Below are positions 21,060-34,252 of a DNA stretch of 64,000 nucleotides, piece after piece (the stretch's first letter is position 1; the number at the start of each line of letters is the position of its first letter). The translations under genes were made by a program, and so were the position numbers. This stretch comes from Laguncularia racemosa. Lineage: Eukaryota; Streptophyta; Magnoliopsida; Myrtales; Combretaceae. The notes under the pieces were generated by a model. That model did no database searches. It had not been told where the DNA came from and was given only the letters and a program-made list of their open reading frames with translations. The DNA is taken from the NCBI GenBank assembly GCA_037954665.1, contig JBBMOL010000091.1, forward strand, positions 1,054,001 through 1,118,000, read 5' to 3'.

Positions 21060-24000
21060 AAAAAACTAATTAAAAAAATTAAATGTTAGGAAAAATCTTT
21101 AAATGCTAAAATGTCATGTAAGATTTTTACTTAATATCATCAAATCTCGAATAGAAAAAAGCTACGAAAAAAAAAAACTAAAATATAGTTGAAATCAAAG
21201 AGATATTTATGTAGTATTTATGAAATCATGTCAGAAAACAAAACAGTATTTTCATATATCCATACAAATAATTAAAGGTACATTTATATATATAAATGAC
21301 CATACATTAGGCTCATTTTTCTTAAAAACACTCTTAAAAGAATATGGGTATATTTATGGGTTAGATTAAATCTTGTCGAGCTGTGTTTTGAGTTGGCTAA
21401 AGCTGATCAAGTTTAATTGCTATTCATTTTCAATTGTCGCAATAAGGGGATGAGATGACAAAAAAAAAAAAAAAACAACGAGATGTGCTTGAATGTTCGC
21501 CTCGTCAGTTAGCTTAGGCTCATCGAAAACTCATTTGGGCGATGGCGGCATCGGTGGAGGATTCGAGAGGCTGACGGAGGTAAAGCGGATTCCAGTGATC
21601 AGAAGTGGAGAGGATGAAGGCAACAACATTGATCAATTTGGAAAAGTTGCTGGGAACCTCTGGTGCTCTGTTTGATGTCAGCTACAGTATGTGTATGTGT
21701 ATTAAGTAGCTTAGTTAATTTAATGAAAGCTTTAATTAATTAGTCAGATAAACAATTAGTAAATTAGGTAGATAGCATTATAGTAGCTTCAATTAGTTGT
21801 AGCTAAGCCACTTTTTTTATCACGAAAGAGATGATGAACAATTTTTTGTTAAGCATCCAAATGTCATGAGCTAAATATGAGAAGAAATTCATCATGGGTA
21901 CAATCTTCACGGATTTAATATTTGGTGGGGGACATGTAATCTAAGTTTTATTATTAAACTCATTCCTGGTGGCCATACATTCCAAAAAATAAATAAATAG
22001 ATAAATAAAAAGCTTATACAAGCTCTTTTTCATTCTTCTCTTTTCTGGTTCTAATAAAATGGGGAAGTAGTCCCGGTTGTGTTGACAGATTTTTGCCATT
22101 AAAAATAATTTATTTTTAACTTACTGAAATTTTTAGTCAATAGTTAATTATGACTTAATCATAGATATATTACTTTATAGATGTTGTTACTTAATTAAAT
22201 TACCAAAGTAGTAAAAAGACAAAATGATAAATTTTGAATACAATAAAGAGTTAATAATTTATGTAATGATGTTTAAGTAGCGTTTACCTAATTGTATGAC
22301 AGTTAAAATATGTTGAAGCATGTGTAGCATTATGAGTTGATGAAGAGAACTTGAGAGCTATAAGCATGTCATGACCTATGTAGTGGTGTTAGGATGTCTA
22401 CTTAATCCAATTTAAGACATCGCATTAGCTAAAAGTCGAGATTTGTTACGGTCTTCATTTTGAAAGGTGGAATTTAATAGGATTAAGCAACTTAAATCTT
22501 TAAAAGGTAATAAGATGAGAATCAAAGATGGTTAGAAGTAATTGTGAAGTTGCCTAAATGATTCATTTGAAAACTCTTAAGGAAAAAGGAAAAATGGTCA
22601 TGGTTAGTAACCTCAAAAGAGCATAACCAAGTAAATTTTAGATATAACTTGGATGTTTGTCAATTCGAGATTACGATATAGTAAGTAAATTGAAGATTTA
22701 AATAAAATGTGGTATCTTTGAGTAAGGACCCTATGAACCATGAATTCCCATGATTGGATCTTTATAAGCCTTAATGAAACTCCAATTTATTTTGGTGATA
22801 AATGAGTAATTGAGTGGAAAGTATAAAACAATTCTGAAAGTAAGTAGTAAAAAGAGCTAAATAAGTTATGAGATGTACTTAATATTTTACAAAACCTTAG
22901 CTTACGTTAAACCCAAGAAAATATATTTAAATAGCTTAATCTTGTATTTAATGGTAAATTCACAAAGCTTGAAAGTCAAACAAATCAAATAACTTCAATT
23001 AGTCTAATTTGGTGAACCTACCGTAACTTCTCACCAAATCACTGCCTATCAAATGACCAAACATGACCAATGTAAGCATCTCCAATAAAAGTTCATTACA
23101 ATAGCTTGGGAAGAGTATAAAACCGTAAATTACAGACTTAAAATGAAGAAATTACAATTAAAATATTAAATTCAGTATAATCGAGAAATAGACAAACCCT
23201 ACTTTGTACTTTTAGTTAATTTGAGGCTTTATTTAGATTCTAGATATTTATTCTATTTGATTTTATCATTAGGTGAAGTAATCACACATCAGAGTTACTT
23301 GAAGATTGTTATGACCAATGACAAGTATGGACGGATAAGTGGGAAACCCTATGATTTACTACAATATATGTGTTTTCCTTGTATTATGGTTGTGTATATG
23401 TGAATATTGCTGTGATTGGCTATTGTTGTAGTGCGTTGTGTGATGAAAGGTGTTAAGGAAGTGAATTTTCCATGTGTTGAGGTCTAGAATTGAGGGTCTA
23501 GGTGGTGTAAGTTGAATGGCATCTAGACAATTCCAAGTAGGCATTCAAATGCCAGGCTCAGGATGCTACCATTTAGCCAGTATAATCTATAACATCTGGA
23601 CGATATAATCCTACATACATTAGTATGCATGCACATTGAAGGAAATGTATATATATATATTTATATATAAATGCAATGACATATAAATGTATATACCTAT
23701 ATCTATAGACTTATAAACTTGTGTATGTGCCAATCTATCACTTTAATCAACTTAGTGTATATATATATATATGTATTGTTAAATATATATATATATATAT
23801 ATATACATACATAAAACATGCATATGAACATATACCTATAAATGTGAAATGCATGAGGAAACATAATGGCAAATGAATGGAGTGGAACATGTTTAATGAG
23901 TGGTGATTTATTGGTTAAGTAACTGGATGACTTTGTTATTGCCAATGGATGTAGTCAATGGATGCTTTATGGTTAGCTGATTGAATCGTTGATGGAAATT

Positions 24001-25090
24001 GGGTTATAATGTACTATTATTAAATCTAGCATTGTAGATTGATTTATTGTGTATTTTATTTCCTTATGGCCCGTTTGTTTTATATGTCAAATTTTATCTA
24101 GTTGGTCACTTAAAACTAAATTGACATAATAATATTCAACTAATATAAAATATGTTATACATTACACAAGATATTGCATTGTATTGAAGGTCATCACTGC
24201 TACAAGATTAGTAGAAAGTATTTGGTTAAGGATTACTATTTCGCTATTGGCAAATTAAGTGACTTAGGGGTATTTGCACATTTAACAGAACCTATTTAAA
24301 TGTCTTGCCTATCCTTAAGGGTTTGAGTGCATGAGTGTGCATTTAAGGCACCTTAAGCTTAAAATGTAAAAGACTAAAGAACAAGTAATCAAGTGAAAAG
24401 ATAAAAAATTAAGATAGTGGTATCAGGGTACCAATAGTTATAAGAATCCCCAACCCAAAGCCCATGGCGGTGTTAAACCCTAAACTTCATGCTGGTTAAC
24501 AAAATACTACATGTGATGTTTGCACTACATATGGTTGTTCATACACAACATATGGATGAAAACATGTTTGAAATTGCTTATACTTGTATAGTAATGAGAG
24601 TATTATGCTCTCATCTCACCGAATCGTAGTGTATACTTACCACTCCATAAATTATTTTGCAGGAAAAATTACAAAAACTTAGGATGGGATGAGATATGAT
24701 GTGATGAGAGCTACCTAAAGACTAATTGTGTAAGATGTGTCATAATAGCTTATTCAATTGCAAACTTATTTTTGGGACCTCAATGTAGAGACAAAATTTG
24801 CAAAACTTAAAATTACTACTCATTTTACTGGTTTATAGGGGATTGTAATTCTCTACAATCTTGATCGACCATAGAGTAGAGAAATCTATAATTATTTTCT
24901 TATTATATGATTATATATAATATAATTAGTGTAATTAATTAAATAACTATGTAGAGTTTTACGATCTTTAATTTGTAAAACGTTTATCGTGTTATAAGTG
25001 CACACATGACATCATAGCTTTTAGTGAAAACTTCTAAGCCCACTTTGAGCCATAACATTTCCACTAATGTTATGAGTAGGTGCCAATTCT
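21060..25090. other. AT-rich intergenic/repeat DNA, no gene recognised
   Basis: There is a locally GC-richer island at 21480-21680 (see findings), TA microsatellites at 23643-23680 and 23756-23815, and an LTR-like stretch near 24600-24740 (CTCACCGAATCG ... TTTTGCAGG) that resembles the 3' part of gypsy LTRs but has no paired copy here. Nothing coding is supported. Confidence 0.4.
23756..23815. repeat. (TA)n microsatellite
   Basis: Interrupted TA dinucleotide runs are visible directly, with a second shorter run at 23643-23680. Confidence 0.9.
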
Positions 25091-25099
25091 AACTTTCAA

Positions 25100-27020
25100 C
25101 TATTTTCATGGTCATGTAGCTGAAACGATGGTAACTATCATATGCAAGTGTCTATTGGTCTATACTGATATCGTTGAACCAAGCTTGAGTATCTTCCTTT
25201 ACTCTTCTAACTAGTTCTATGTAATGTTGAAATTTATGTAGTTGTGCCTGCTTCCTAGCAGTTATCACCCATTTTTTGCATTGTATATTCTCATGAGCCT
25301 TATTGAAATTGCTTGCAATATAGTGTATGAAAAATTGCCATAGCACAAATAGGGGCTACTAGCCAACGTAATTGCTTTCAATTGCAAAACCAATACCACC
25401 ATGTATATCAAAGATGAGGCTAATGGTTTCTCTATAGCCACCAATAACATGCTACTTTAGTTTTCATAGACATTGTCCCCATGTTTAAGCTGATTTTTCA
25501 TCAATTATGACAAATGTCAAGGGCATTATGCAATTGTTTTCATCTATGCTATGAACAATCAATAGCTTGTGAGTATATTTCTCATATAAAAAGTGTTGTC
25601 AATACTCATTATAGGCCTGTAATACTTGAAGGCCTCCACACATGGACTAAATGTGTAGAACACTTATTTTAATTTCAACATGCTAGGGACTATGGACCTA
25701 TGCTGCCCCCAATCAACCTGTATCCTAAGATAATTAATCTTAATTGGATTGAGGAATTTTGGTAGTTCATTATACAATTTGTCCCAGTTACTATATACAA
25801 TTTAAATCACTTTCCTCTTACTATCTCACACTCTTCTCCTATAATTTGTATACCCAAAGTTATTTTCAATTATGGAATTGATGTTAGCAACCTTCATATT
25901 TGGATTTTTCCTAACATAATCAATAAATATTCTAGCCATCGTATTAGAATTTAACTTAGATTATCGTAATGTATCACCGCATTCACACATGTATAGGGTC
26001 ATTTGAAGATAGTGATGACAAAAACCCTTCCAGCTTCTTTTTGTAAGCTCGAAGTCTCCATTTGCAGCCATCATTCTTCTTCGACCAAAAATTGACCATA
26101 GGTTCTTATTGAATTCTTCAACAATAAAGTTATAGTGTTCTTAACGTGTTACATCTTCATGGCTTAAATTAAATTTTCTTTGCCATTGAATCTCATGCCC
26201 ATTTTTAAGTTCATCCCCACTACTTAAGTTAATGTACATTTCATTCATATTTTTCTTAAAAGTGATGTAACCATCACTTCCCCTTATGTAAAAAATGGAA
26301 TCGTATCCCTAAATCCAACTACATCTATATGACTCTCTTGTGGGTGTTGTAGTGCTTGTATGATATGCTCTGAGACTTGAGGATATGCTTCATGCAGTTC
26401 ATGTTGCAACATTCCAAGAAGGACTCCCATTCTCTTCGGAAGACCTCTTATTATCATCACACATTATAAATTGTTCCACATTAGTATTATTCAGAGTTAG
26501 ATAATAGAAAATCTAATCTACTCTTTGCTCTATTGGATTTTCTTCATCACATAAGGGCTCAAAAATTGACATTGGATCAAATGCTTCACACATTGGTAAA
26601 TCGGTCATAATGCTTGGTTTTTATTGTCCCTAATGAGTTGAAGTGTTAGCTCAAAATGTGTGTTGCCCAATTAGAGAACTCGGTTCTTTATACAATTTAA
26701 GATACGAGTTTTGTATGCGATCCTCCCCAAAAGTTTTAGCCATTTCAATAAGATTCTCAACATCATTATCCTCTTCAATAGCCATCAACTTATATGATAC
26801 ACTGCCTTATTAGTAGTGATGGTGTCTATGTTATATCTTAACATGTACTATAGTGGAATTGAGTTCAATGTTTCCACATATTCTATGTAAGAGTTCATCG
26901 TAATTGTTATTTTTTTTAATCTTCAATTTCTTAAGGGGATCTTTGTCATACTCTAGCCCTTTATTGCTATTCATAATATTCCCATAAGCATATAAAATAA
27001 ATTTGACAAATCGAACCATT
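25100..27020 (-). pseudogene. MuDR-like (MULE) transposase, broken
   Basis: Reading the minus strand from 27019, the N-terminal segment (KKNNNYDELLHRICGNIELN) resembles the MuDR N-terminal domain. Near 25990-25850 a segment TMARIFIDYVRKNPNMKVANI followed by an NFGYTNYRREE stretch matches the DNA-binding part just before the MULE DDE domain. Near 25530-25300 PLTFVIIDEKSA-stop-TW, ISLIFDIHGGIGFAIE and QFFIHYIASNFNKAH match the DDE core and the C-x-x-H region that follows it. Many stops and frame changes are present. Terminal inverted repeats were not identified. Confidence 0.72.
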
Positions 27021-29079
27021 TTCTACCTATTGACATGATATATGTAGCAAATTAGACTTATAATAAATTTCACATGTCAAACTAGTTTTCATGTGCACTT
27101 ATTTTTGTTTGAAAATCAATTTCCATTTTAATACACAGCAAACCCCATAAAAATCAAAAGGATAAATATCACATTTGATACTTAAACTTTATCCATTTTT
27201 GTAATTAACCATCTAAAATTTAAAAATGTCAATTTTCTACTTAGTAACTTTTCGATATCATTTACAGTACCTGGATAGGTAGTTAATTACAAAAATTAGT
27301 AAAGTTTAGGTAATTAATTACAAAAAAAGGATAATGTCCAAGTAGTAAATTGTAAAAATATTCAAAATTCATGTAACAAATTGATACTTTAAAATTTTAG
27401 ATAATTTATTATAAAAATAGATAAAGTTCAAGTACCAAATGTGACAATTACTAAAAACAACATTCTCAAGAGTTATTTTTACGAACACGTAATATGCACA
27501 CATAATAAATGTCGCACACAACAACTTCTTCACTTAAAAATTTCCACATTCAACAAGTTTTGCAATTATAAGTCAAGCAAGACAAATGTAAGTACACGTT
27601 TTCCCAAATGATGCCAAATTTATAAACTGCACATAAATATCAAAGTAGGGTTTCTAAAACCAAATGCATTTAAACAAAACTATAAATGTACATGCAAATT
27701 TAGGAAGAGAAAAATAACATACCCTGTGAAAATGTTGTTATTTGCGATGAAAATTACTTTAGTTTGTGGAGATGAACAATTTTCCTTAGTAGTTTAAGGG
27801 AGAGCTAGTGAGAGATGAGAGAATGCAAGAGGAGATAATGGATTGATGAGTCCCGATTGTGCTCTTTCAAAGTTTTTGTACAAGTTGCGTTTAGAAAAAA
27901 AGGTGCATATATAGTATACGCCTTTTTTTTTATAAAGTATTTGAATTGAAGGCATATGCATTACATATGCCTTTATTTTAAACTTACTATAAAAAAGTAT
28001 ATGTAGTTCATGTACTTTTTTTATAAAGTATCATATACATTGAAGACGCACGTACTACATACACTTTCATTGTAAAAAGGTCCATTGATTTAATTCATCA
28101 CCCTAGTCATTTAATAAGTATTTTCATCACCCCATTTTAATATATATGTATATATTGAAAAAGTATATCGGCATGCTTAAGGTACTAACTAAGCTAATGC
28201 CTTTAGCTGATTTGTCACTTGTAGGTAGTGTTTTATTTGTAGTGCTAGATAGTACAAAATAAGGAAAATAGGACAAAACAATTTTTTTATACTATGTTTG
28301 GTATATTTGGTACTAGACAAGAATTTTTGTAATATTCATTATTTGGAATTGCAAAGTACTACATTGAATGTGATATTTTTTATAGTTATACCCTTTTATA
28401 TAATATCATGATTATTTAATTACATTTTTAACATTTAAAAAAAATACAATTTGAAGAGATTATTTAATTCATGTAATTGAATGAATTATATAAAATAATA
28501 AATGTAAATCCATTGATTAAAAAAATTAATCATTCATATTATAAGTTACAATAATTTGTGTTATATTTAATAATATAACACATTATAAATATTATATTAA
28601 TAATATTTAATAATAATAAACAATTATAACTTATATTTAATAACCGTAGTGTTAGTTAAATTAATATTATAATAAATCAATACATATTAAATTACTATAA
28701 TTTGATACACATTACAAATTCTAATAGTAAATAAATTAAATCAATATCTTCAATATAATAGTCTATAATATAAGAATAGGTATCAAGAAACTAGCATCAT
28801 CATGAAAATAAAGTTCAATACTCTCAATAGACTATCAATATGATTGACACATACCAAAAATCATCACATGATGCATTTAAGGTTAACTTATAAATCGGAA
28901 ACAAGATTGGCATTTAAACAAAATATGCACATCAAATGTATTATTAATAGAGTCAACCATTAGCATCATAAAATAAAAAAAGTTCTATGTAAACTAAGAA
29001 CATGCCAATCAAAGAAGTCTCAATTAACCAAATACTTCAAATATTTTTGAAATCAACCAATAAGACGCCTAACAAATGC

Positions 29080-30115
29080 TAGTCTCTATTCCTCTTGGAG
29101 CTTTCAAAAGAACTTTTCATACTATGGATTTGCAATCATTTGCATAAGATCGTCTAACTCTTTATTTTCTGAGAATCCTAAAGTTTTCAACTCTTCAACT
29201 ATATCATCTCTTGGAGGATTCGCAATTTTCCCAGCAAGTAAAGCGAAATCGCTTCTAAAATCACTTATGTTCTTTTCAAATGTTGAAATAAATTTAGCAG
29301 CTTATTCTACCATCCGACACTTGTGAGTAGGCCCTACAAATGGACCACATGAGGCATAGCTAGAGGCTTCAAGAGATTGTGGTACTTGTTCTAATTCCAT
29401 CTCTTCTTCAAAAGTATCTTAACTCTTATTCTGTAAATCTTTCATAGCATTGTAATTGTCTCAGCTATTTGCTCTATCTTTTCCAAAAATAACCTAGTCT
29501 TTCAAATTCTTTAAACTTCTTGTTGACATGATTACTAACCTTTGGATGTCTCTATATATCAATTTAAGTAATTATTATAACAATTAAGAATTAATTAAAA
29601 AAAATTATACTTCAAAATAAAGAATATGTTGACTATACCTCCATATACTCTGCAAGAACTTGATCATTGTCAATTGTAAACACATTTCCTAGTATCATCC
29701 TAACCAAATCCATTAGTATTCATCATATCAACAATTTTTGACAGTTTAATCAACCACCTCTTCATTTTATTAATAATTTGTTTCATATTAAGATTTATTC
29801 TAGAATGCATTTTTTCATCATCTTTAAAACTTCTTCATGAGTCCCATTCTTAAAATTGCCATTTTCTCCTTTATATCTTTCAACAAATAACTTCTCCAAC
29901 ACTACCAGTAATGTTTCTTCTTTAACCTCACTCCAAATATGCCTACATTTTTTATCCCTAATGTCTATGATTGTAAACCCACCCATATTGCAATGCAATA
30001 ATACAAGTGAAAAGAAAATAATTAAAACCATTTTCATGTATATAAACAATAGATAAAATATTTTAGCATACATTGCAAAATAAAATTCAATAACTAAAGG
30101 ATTCCAATAATACAT
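29080..30115 (-). pseudogene. Myb/SANT-like DNA-binding protein of the PIF/Harbinger element, broken
   Basis: The segment at 30115-29795 carries HIWSEVKEETLLVVLEKLFV, a tryptophan-start Myb/SANT-like helix pattern, followed by YKGENGNFKNGTHEEVLKMM, matching the N-G-x-F-K-x-G motif of plant Myb/SANT-like proteins. The C-terminal part near 29340-29080 reads VGPTHKCRMVE, AAKFISTFEKN and LKTLGFSENKELDDLMQMI. Stops separate the pieces. In PIF/Harbinger systems this protein binds the transposon ends with the transposase (family knowledge). Confidence 0.75.
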
Positions 30116-30150
30116 AACTAATGAAAATTCAATAGTAACAAAGTGACATT

Positions 30151-31480
30151 CTAGTTTCTATGATGTGCCCTCCATTCATCATACATCTCTTGTGTTAAAT
30201 TATTCCTCATTTGAGTCCATTCCACACTAGCTTCTATTGTTCTAATTGCATCAATTCCATTTTCTCTAACAAGAACTTCATCACCTTTTATTAAAGCATA
30301 CTCCAAGGAATCTAGTGGCATGTATATTGGAATGAAGTTGCGTAATAAACAACAAGCTAATATCATTCGACATTGTATTTTGATGGGATAAAATGATGGA
30401 CTCCTTTGAATACCCCACTATTTTTTTTTAAATTCTAAAATATCTCTCGATGATATTTCTTGTCCTTGCATGTCTATAGTTAAATAATTCTTCACAATTT
30501 TGAGGCCTACATTAACTTATAGCCCACTCTTGAATTTGATAATGCTTACCTCTAAAAGGGGCAAGTGTATTAATTTATTCACCATCTACTAGATAATATG
30601 AACCTATAAATAAATGTAACCCCACAAATTTACAAGAAAGTTTGTTATTCTAAAAATAAAATGCATAATATATATATATATATATTATATATTAATTGCA
30701 TACCAGTTGAAACTCTCAAACCATTAAACTAAATAACTACATTACGTAATACTCTAGAATTTGATGTAGACCTTTCCCATCCTGCTAATAGATAGATAAA
30801 TTTCAAGTTATGATCACATACTGCCATGACATTTGTTGTAAGATGCTTTTTTCTAGTTTGATATCTAGATCTATCTATAACTGGTGTTATCACTGCAATG
30901 TAGGTACCATCTAATGCTCCTAAATAACCTTAATATGTTCTTAAACAAACAAATAAAAAATTGATAATGTATTATAAGTTATCATGCCCACTATGGACAA
31001 ATTTAAAAAAAAATTAAACAAATACCTTAAACCATTTCCACTGTTCATCATTGCAATCTTGTGGTACTAGATTGGGTTTTGCAAGTAACATATCTTCTAA
31101 CCTTAAGATAGCAACTAATACTAAATGGCAATTTTCACTAACAGTCTCACTTGATCTACAAAATCTCACTTGAATACTCCTATTCTTTGCATAATGCACA
31201 AGGATGTTAACAAAAATAGCAAAGTGTTCTTCAACTGTTGCTCTTTCATTAGAATGCAATCCCCTTCATACCCTAAGGAGTTCATAAAGATATGCAAAAC
31301 TATTCCTACACATTCTTAATTCTCATAAACAATTTGTATTACTTTTATTAATAAGTGAATCAATCACCTCTCGATGCGTTTTATACCTAGTTAATGCTCG
31401 TTTATCCAATACTCCCCTCTCTACCTTTCTAGTCAAAATAAAGTTCATATAATAAAAGCCAGCGGCAGCCATTACAAGCA
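30151..31480 (-). pseudogene. HARBI1-like DDE transposase (PIF/Harbinger), broken
   Basis: The N-terminal segment at 31259-31014 reads ERATVEEHFAIFVNILVHYA, then RRSSETVS-type, then DEQWKWFK. Near 30925-30780 come LGALDGTYIAV (first catalytic Asp in ALDGT) and NVMAVCDHNLKFIYLLAGWE (the D and G-W-E region). Near 30560-30440 come an LAPFRGKHYQIQEW stretch and HARTRNIIERYF. Positions 30366-30151 read MILACCLLRNFIPIYMPLD and close with EWTQMRNNLTQEMYDEW. This is the full HARBI1 order. Frame changes, stops and an AT-rich gap near 30930-31000 (perhaps an intron) break it. Confidence 0.85.
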
Positions 31481-32839
31481 TGTTGATATAAACTCTCTAT
31501 CCAATAAGGTAAATCAAAATTCCATGATGATCCATGATCTATAACACTTATCCAAGGACAAAAAAATGAGTATATGCACAAACTATGGCAACAATCCTTT
31601 TATATGAAGACAAAGCAACTCAAAAAGTAAGCAATAATAAATGTAAAATAAGCAACATGGGCATTTGAATTAGCAATATGCCAAACTATAAATACATTGA
31701 GGAAAATTAACAAACTCAAACCACACACCTCATAAATGCACTTAGTAAGCTAAAATGGGGGTCTTGGTATAATGGATTTGTGATTGTAAAATAAAGCCTA
31801 TGTTGCAAAATTAGTTTAGCAAATGCACTTTAGTAAGCTGCTTTAGGCATAGCTAATGCTTTGTAAATATGAGAGTTTCTTAGGTCCAAGTCAACTATGC
31901 AGAAGGACAAAACTAGCGCAGCAAATAAAGGAGGAACAACACTGGGCATCACAATTGGGCTATAGTTGGTATCCCATGCATATACTTTACTGGCCTTTTG
32001 ATTTAGAATGGAGTAACACTAACAGTTGTAGATGTTTGGCTTGGTCTTAACGAATGGAAAGAGGACATGATTGGCTATCCATTAGACCAAACATGAAGAA
32101 TATCTTAGGTAATATTGTTCTACTTTAGGATTGTAATGCATGGGATTCATCTTCATGGAAGTTTTCATCCTTTAGAGCGTTCACTACCAAGTTTACTTAC
32201 TCCCATTTCCTCCAATCATTGGAGAGTCCTACTAATGTGGCCAATTGGAGTTGGGTATAGCAAGTCCTACTTACACTTACACTCACTCTCTTAGCAGCTC
32301 TCACTCTCACTCTCGCTATTGAATTATTGCAAGTTGGCTCCTATGAATCTGATCATTTTATTTGACAAGTAGGGAAAAAACACGTGCCTCTGGCTCATAG
32401 TTAATTGCCTAAGCAGCCAATGAAAAGAAACAATGCAAAGCACTAAGATTAAACCAAAGGAGCACTTATACAAGCGAAGATTAACTCTATCATGTGGTCA
32501 TGTCAATTTTCCAAAAGTAAAGTAGATGCATTAATCAAAGCACAAAAGCATTATCACAAACATACAAGGAAAGATTTGATGGAAATATTTTACCTAAAAA
32601 AAGATTGGATGGAAATATAAGTAGTTAGTTGATCACCAATCACCATTAGCACCAGCAGCTTGGCCAATCTCTCTAGCATGCTTGGAACAAGACAGAATAA
32701 ACTACAATTGATAAAATAATTGAAGATGATGGTTTCAATTTCAAATGAGACTTTGCTTGCATTTTATATCTAAATTTTAGCAAAAATGTCTTTATTGAAC
32801 TAATAACCTTTTCTTCTCTCCATTATTGAAGGATTCCCA

Positions 32840-33208
32840 ACAATCTTAAACTTCTTAGCCTAATTTTGAAGGGCCTAAGCAAAGAGAACCTGTGCTTTAT
32901 CTTCAAGAGCAAGCTCCACAAATTCGACCTCTATAGGATCAGGACTCCTCATCTCATTAACTGGTAGTCGAGCAACATTATTGAGGGCAATTCTCAACCC
33001 CTCGATGGCAATTTGGAAAGAATAAACCTCAGAGACTATTCGACTATCGACAACATTCCCCTTACTTTCGAACTGTATCTTCTAAGCCCACTTTCTCAAC
33101 AAGATGCAAAGACGCATCCAAATTCATAGATACAATTTTCACCATTTGAGACTGTACATCACTTGTTAGAGAAAACCTCGTAAAACTACTAGCAATAATT
33201 GAACCCAT
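32840..33208 (-). pseudogene. Fragment of an unidentified coding sequence inside the PIF/Harbinger-like element
   Basis: From ATG at 33208 the minus strand encodes MGSIIASSFTRFSL, then SQMVKIVSMNLDASLHLVEK, up to a stop at VRK. After a one-base frame change it continues VVSEVYSFQ-type sequence: SRIVSEVYSFQIAIEGLRIA, then PIEVEFVELALEDKAQVLFA, then stops. The composition is unlike the AT-rich surroundings and looks like a real protein with a frameshift. I do not recognise the family. It sits between the transposase and the right terminal repeat, so it may be captured host DNA. Confidence 0.55.
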
Positions 33209-34150
33209 TCTCTATGAAACCAAGCTGCTGACCAAACTGGAGAAGTTGGTCTTTTGATCAACATCACTTGATGATGAGGAGTTACAACCTTAATTTGAAA
33301 TCTATCTTCATAATCACAATAACAAACACCAACCCATAATTTTTATCACACATATCATGGAAAGATTGAACGAATAGCAACAAAATTAGAACATAATAGC
33401 CCTAATTATAATTGCGAAGCAAATGGCTAGTGAGTATACATAATAGATCCACTTTGGTTGTAAGAGTGAGAGAGAGAGAGAAGAACACACTTGTAGCTAT
33501 AGATTTGCTTAGGTTGAAGTGGATGTCTTTGGAGCGTGTAGATGGAGAGGGAAGGAAAAAAGAAGAAGATTGGTTAACTAAAGGAAAAAAGGTACTACTT
33601 CGACTAGACAACAAGGTTATTTTTGAAAATTTCAAAATATATTTGATATTGTCTTATGAAATTAATTTTTTTACTTTATTTTATATAATACAAAATTGAT
33701 ATATTTTGTTCAGTATTCCAATACTTATTTTGTCTAGCACTTAAACTAAATATGCAAACCAAATGTTAAATAAAAAATTTTATTTAGTTCAATATTATAA
33801 AATTTGGACAACCAAAGTGATATTGTTGACAAGTAAGATTCCAATAGAATGTCATATTTGATAGATTAAAAGTATAGGTTATAAATTGTTTTTTCCCAAT
33901 ATTATTCCTAGAGCACATACTTTACATTCCTATTCAACAATAGTAGATTTTGAGCGGAATGCGGATATAAATTATTATCTTTCTTTGCAGGACCCGATGT
34001 GCTGAAAACGCACACATTGAGCACTGTCCTTAAATAATTTACAGGCCTTGTAATTTTTTTTTTTTAAATTACTGAATATCCGTGGAATACATCCGGGTCG
34101 CATAGTTTGGATCCGGTTGAACCCGGTGGACCCGACGCCCTCGCTGCAAA

Positions 34151-34192
34151 ATGAAAAGCGCGAGGAGTGAGAAGCAGAGACAAATGGAGTAA
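34151..34192 (+). promoter_or_regulatory. Possible 13-codon upstream ORF before ATR
   Basis: ATG at 34151 opens MKSARSEKQRQME and stops at 34192, 60 bases before the ATR start. Whether it is in the mRNA depends on the transcription start, which I cannot see. The following leader (34217-34252) is a GA-rich tract without another ATG. Confidence 0.35.
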
Positions 34193-34252
34193 ACCATCAC
34201 CAAGAAAGTTTCAAAATTGAGAGGGAAGAGAGAGAGAGGGGGAAGAGAGAGA

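Larger units (their letters stand above)
28290..33768 (-). mobile_element. PIF/Harbinger-like DNA transposon with both ORFs decayed
   Basis: It encodes a HARBI1-type DDE transposase (about 31480-30151) and, downstream on the same strand, a Myb/SANT-like protein (about 30115-29080), the two-gene content typical of PIF/Harbinger. Imperfect inverted repeats of about 45 bp occur near 28290-28320 (TATGTTTGGTATATTTGG ... CTAGACAAG) and 33722-33768 (TTGTCTAGCAC ... AACCAAATGT). The 3-bp TWA target duplication could not be fixed, so the outer limits are approximate. The right end lies about 480 bp before the ATR start codon. Confidence 0.7.

Noticed and set aside
23703..23945. Minus-strand ORF across the TA microsatellite
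   Set aside because: A low-complexity translation of TA repeats with no protein features.
22380..24760. A complete LTR retrotransposon
   Set aside because: The stretch has LTR-like text near 24600-24740 and a TGTTAGG start near 22390, but I found no repeat pair, primer site or coding motif.
34145..34165. E2F-type site before ATR
   Set aside because: AAAAGCGCG is suggestive, but it does not match the TTTSSCGC consensus on either strand.
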